Assembly (NCBI GenBank): GCA_023301025.1
Contig: JALZUR010000041.1
Span: forward strand, 1-64,000
Direction of reading: 5' to 3'
Source of the DNA: Bdellovibrionales bacterium
GTDB taxonomy: Bacteria; Bdellovibrionota; Bdellovibrionia; Bdellovibrionales; UBA1609
Length of the DNA: 64,000 nt
The notes under the pieces: model-generated
Databases searched by the model: none
What the model was told of the DNA's origin: nothing
What the model saw: the letters and a program-made list of their open reading frames with translations, nothing else
Program-made: the position numbers and the translations under genes
Shown: piece after piece, positions 60,340-64,000 of the stretch
Layout of the letters: each line of letters starts with the position of its first letter
How positions within the stretch are numbered: position 1 is the stretch's first letter

Positions 60340-61227
60340 ATGAAAAATTTAATTTTAATATTTACACTGCTTATTGTCTCAGGTTGTGTTCTTACACCGA
60401 CAAATCAAATACCCATAGACATCGAAGGGTCGATCGAACCAAGACTTTATAGAGGTTCAAGATCAAGTGTAAGAGTTTGGCTTCACCCTCAATATGCTTT
60501 AGAGGATGCCTACTTTATTGCCCAAGGTCACTGTGCTAGATGGGATCTGTGGGCTAACCCTTACAATAGCAACTGGGCCATCAACAGTCCGGATCCAAGG
60601 TTTTTAAATTATCACTGTGTAAGAAACCGTCCGATACTCGCCTACCCTCACATAAGAAGACCAGGTGTTAGAAGACCTATTCAAAGAAGAGGAACTTTTA
60701 GTCCTAGAAATCAAAGACCGAGAATAAACAATCGAAACAGAATTCGAACACCTAGAGTTACTCCAAGAACACAACCTAGAGCAATACCAAAAAGACGATC
60801 AACATTTGGAACATCAAACACCAGACGACCAACCTTTGGCACAACTAGCCCTACGATTGCAAACCGTAGACCAGTAAGACCACCATCAATCACTACTCGC
60901 CCTTCGGTTAATCGTCCCGGACGCCCAACGCTAACGACACGACCTAAATACTCTCAAAGACATCCGACTCTAAGACCTAATATTAGACGTGAAGCAAATA
61001 GAGATTATAGACCAAAAAGAAGATCTGTCTTAAAAACTCCGACACGTACTAAAAAGGGCTATAGCCAAACTCAAAGAACTAATAAACTAACAAAGCGTCT
61101 GTCTAAGCGACCTGTAATAAAAACAAGAGGAAAGCTTAAGACTAAAACTAAAAATAGAAGATCGACTAACAAAAAAAGATCTAAAAAAGAAAGTAGAAAC
61201 TCAAAAAGAAAGCTTATTAGCATCTAA
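60340..61227 (+). CDS. lipoprotein with long Arg/Thr/Pro-rich basic C-terminal tail
   Basis: ATG 60340; lipobox LIVSGC; short Trp/Cys-containing domain then ~190 aa rich in Arg/Thr/Pro/Lys. Confidence 0.75.
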   Translation: MKNLILIFTLLIVSGCVLTPTNQIPIDIEGSIEPRLYRGSRSSVRVWLHPQYALEDAYFIAQGHCARWDLWANPYNSNWAINSPDPRFLNYHCVRNRPILAYPHIRRPGVRRPIQRRGTFSPRNQRPRINNRNRIRTPRVTPRTQPRAIPKRRSTFGTSNTRRPTFGTTSPTIANRRPVRPPSITTRPSVNRPGRPTLTTRPKYSQRHPTLRPNIRREANRDYRPKRRSVLKTPTRTKKGYSQTQRTNKLTKRLSKRPVIKTRGKLKTKTKNRRSTNKKRSKKESRNSKRKLISI

Positions 61228-62811
61228 TTATGTAATAATTGGTAGCCTATCACTCAAACTGTTCATAAGAGCGTTTGAGTAGGAGCTTGTGAACTGATTA
61301 AGACTAGAGTCACTGTAGCCTGGTCTATTGTTTCTTTCATACTCAGCTCTTGTATAACCATAACCTTGTAACATATTAGCCCAAAATCTTTGAATCGGCA
61401 CACCAGGCCTTCTACCTGGAAAAGCGTTACTTCTTAAACCCATATTTGCAAGATTTCTATAGTCAACATAGTTGCCTGTATTAAAAAATCCTGACAAAGA
61501 TCCAAAAGTTATAAGTGCAGCATTGTCATGTTGATGTGTTTGAGGTCCACACTCAAAGGTCCAAGTCACTAAAGAGTTGTCTAAAATAGAACCTGTTTGT
61601 CCATTCACAGTAACTGCGTTGAGCTTTGAAACTAAATTCGCAACAACTCTTTGTGCATTAATTCTATAACCTGTATTTTGAAACAACAATGCACTTGCAG
61701 TTGAATCAGCTCTGTGTGCAATTTGCTCATGATAATTCCCACTATAACCCTGAGGCGCAGGATCTAAAAGCATTGTTGCAATACGAGTTGCACCACAAGA
61801 AAATGCAGCGACAGTTAAATCCACTAGAAGCTCCGAAGCTTCTATGTTTCCAGCTTTTCCTATGTCAGCAGGATGCGAACTGTAAATAACATTTGCAGTA
61901 TTTGGGCCTGTTACATCAGAACATGAATTTACAACATTTTTATATTTATTCTGTATATCGAAAAGGTTTTGTACCGTTTCTTCAACTCTTTTTTTATCTT
62001 CACTAGAAATCCTTCTAGACTCTGTAGAGTTACCATTTAAAAGCCTATTGTAATCTTCATAAACACGATCTACGAGAAAGAACTTTTTATTTCGAGCTTC
62101 GTTTTAAGCATTGTTTGATTGATTTTCAAATTTGCTAAATACCGCATTGTAAATGCGGTCAATACGGTCTCCAGTTCTAGGTAAAAAAGAACCATTAGCA
62201 GCGTTAGTCATAAGAAAATTTGAATTGTTAATTGTTCTAACAGAATTATCTTCAGGGTTAGGATAAAACTTAGAAGAGTTTCCTAAAAATTGATCTATGG
62301 TAGGCCACTGGCGATTAGCCAAAGCTGTTCGAGATGGAGCACTTGCAATAGCAACTTTAGCTAAGTTTCCGGCATAAACACCATTGTTATGACCTGAGTA
62401 AAAGGTTCCAAGATCAATACCTTCAAAAAGGTTCATCTTGGGAAGAAGAGGATTCATAAAAGAACCCAGAATATAAGATAGTCTGGCTTGGTTGTTATCG
62501 ACATTTCCACCAGGGTGATTAGGCTGAGTAGAGAGTAAAGTATTTAAGCTTGCATGTCTTATAGCGTGTCCATTAAGTAAAGTGGCATTTGTTAATAGAG
62601 CATTGTTATTTGGATTAAGAATAGTTTGAGGGGCAAGATCCCCTTCTCTTCTGTATCCACCATGGGGAGAACCAAACATAACAAGGTATTGTAGCTTCGG
62701 AAGAGTCTGAGCATGAGCTTTTGATAAAAGTGAAGGCAAAATTGGAAGAGAGAGTAAACTTCCTCCAAGCCCCTGCAAAAAATATCGACGGTTTAATTTA
62801 TCATATTTCAT
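61228..62811 (-). pseudogene. DUF1552 family Tat-exported protein interrupted by one in-frame TAA (62104-62106)
   Basis: Tat-like NRRYFLQGLGGSLLSLPILP; ORFs 62811-62104 and the open frame continuing to 61228 are in the same frame, separated by a single stop; the continuation reads NEARNKKFFLVDRVYEDYNRLLNGNSTESRR... Confidence 0.75.
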
Positions 62812-62830
62812 CTCATCTATCCTTTTAAGC

Positions 62831-64000
62831 TTATAGTTTTCTTTTAAAGAATTCTGGTTGTGTAGGTATATATTTTATAGTTTCAACAATACTACCTGTT
62901 GAGATCATCTGTTTATAAAGATTTCTAGTAGCACAATCATTTTGCCCAATTCTATACAATTGCTTGTTTGCAAAACTCCAAAGATTTGAATTAAAACAAG
63001 CAACTGCTCTTGGGCTTACTGCTAAGTTTAAATTTAACTCACGACTTCCGCTCAAAGTAGCGTTTATAATTTCATCCCCTAGGAAAGCTTGTGTGTTTGA
63101 CCTAACAGGCTTTACTGTTAAAATTTGGCCACTATTGTCACTCTCTTCAGGATAGTAAATATCCTCTTCCAATCGGTATCTGCCTAAAGGGTCAAAACCT
63201 TCGAATACAAAACCAAAAGGATTAATTAAACTCTTGTGACAACCAATACAGCTTGTGCCAGGAATTTCAGTAATACTTTCTACATACTCACGACCACTAT
63301 GAGTGTCCAAAATTACTGCATCATCAGGTGCACCTGTATCTGCGGGTGCAGGCAAAGACCCACATAAAAAATCATTGTAAACCTTAACACCTCTGTGAAT
63401 AAGAGATGTAGATCCGTAACCGCTAATAAGCTGTTGGGCTCTAGTTAAGATTCCTGTACGTTCTGCAGATGGTGATCGTACTAGACTTGCTTGCGCAAAG
63501 CTTCCATTCCAAATCTGTGTCCCATAAATTTCAGCTAAATCTGTAGTTCTTGGAAAAACATAATCAAGGGTCATGAGTTCTTCATAGCCACCATTAATCT
63601 CCCACATAACATAATGCAAATAATCATAAACCTCTTGAATCATACTTTGCTTTAAATTTGCAGGACTTGTTAAATTGCCAAGCTCTGCAAACATGCTATT
63701 TAGTGAGTTTACATCATCTCTAAAATCATGAGTGTGAGATGTTTTAAAAATCTGATTAGCCAAAGCTATAGTGAGTCTACTTTTTGTTAATGGCAAATTA
63801 ATAAGACGTTCTGTTTGGTCTTTAATCTCTTGATCAGTCAAAGCACCATCACTTTCAGCTGCAAGCAGCAGATCATTATCAGAAGTGCTTTGAGTTAAAA
63901 AATATGACAGTCGTGAGGCTTTTTCAAACGACGTTAATAAAACTTCTCCATTATTAAGATCAGAACTTCCGACTTCTAGATGATAGATAAATTTTGGAGA
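62831..64000 (-). CDS. DUF1592/DUF1588-type protein (partial, N-terminus beyond window)
   Basis: CIGCHKSLINPFGFVFEGFDPLGRYR (DUF1588 signature); frame is open past the track start at 63841 (ASRLSYFLTQSTSDNDLLLAAESDGALTDQE) to the window edge. Confidence 0.85.
   Translation of the reverse strand, partial: SPKFIYHLEVGSSDLNNGEVLLTSFEKASRLSYFLTQSTSDNDLLLAAESDGALTDQEIKDQTERLINLPLTKSRLTIALANQIFKTSHTHDFRDDVNSLNSMFAELGNLTSPANLKQSMIQEVYDYLHYVMWEINGGYEELMTLDYVFPRTTDLAEIYGTQIWNGSFAQASLVRSPSAERTGILTRAQQLISGYGSTSLIHRGVKVYNDFLCGSLPAPADTGAPDDAVILDTHSGREYVESITEIPGTSCIGCHKSLINPFGFVFEGFDPLGRYRLEEDIYYPEESDNSGQILTVKPVRSNTQAFLGDEIINATLSGSRELNLNLAVSPRAVACFNSNLWSFANKQLYRIGQNDCATRNLYKQMISTGSIVETIKYIPTQPEFFKRKL

Noticed and set aside
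61689-61889. 66-aa plus-strand ORF opposite DUF1552
   Set aside because: Antisense to the continuous DUF1552 frame; no supporting signal
1-64000. Search by eye for CRISPR arrays, tRNA/rRNA genes, IS elements, integrases and phage genes
   Set aside because: No direct-repeat arrays, tRNA-like cloverleaf/CCA sequences, transposases or phage structural genes recognised; a tRNAscan-SE/Infernal run would be needed to exclude small RNAs formally

Overview
AT-rich bacterial chromosomal window, densely coding and mostly conserved core genome. The gene content and the divergent secreted/outer-membrane proteins suggest a Bdellovibrionota-like organism; that is inference only, since no rRNA or other marker was available to confirm it. 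Main blocks: (1) alternative complex III respiratory operon actA-F and a two-gene cytochrome c maturation system (ccsA/ccsB type), minus strand; (2) a type II secretion system split into two divergent gene sets, gspC-D-E-F-G (-) and gspH-I-J-K-[small DUF2007-like]-L-M-N (+), separated by a GNAT-like protein, a corrinoid adenosyltransferase-like protein and an N-formylglutamate amidohydrolase-like protein; (3) ssb, an outer-membrane protein, ahpC and a DUF885 protein; (4) rsh/rpoZ/gmk, yicC, miaA, mutL; (5) the translation/RNA block rimP-nusA-infB-rbfA-truB-rpsO-pnp-M16 peptidase-dut; (6) a less conserved right end with outer-membrane proteins, a DCC-family protein, a large exported ankyrin-repeat protein, a kinase-like/PP2C-like gene pair, an Arg-rich lipoprotein, and a DUF1552/DUF1592-1588 pair. 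The DUF1552 gene is interrupted by a single in-frame TAA. I saw no tRNA, rRNA, CRISPR array, IS element or prophage. The best candidates for something undescribed are the kinase/PP2C/ankyrin/secreted-protein neighbourhood (about 56.0-61.2 kb), the in-frame-stop DUF1552 gene, and the hyperacidic secretin tail. None of these is proven to be a new system from sequence reading alone.
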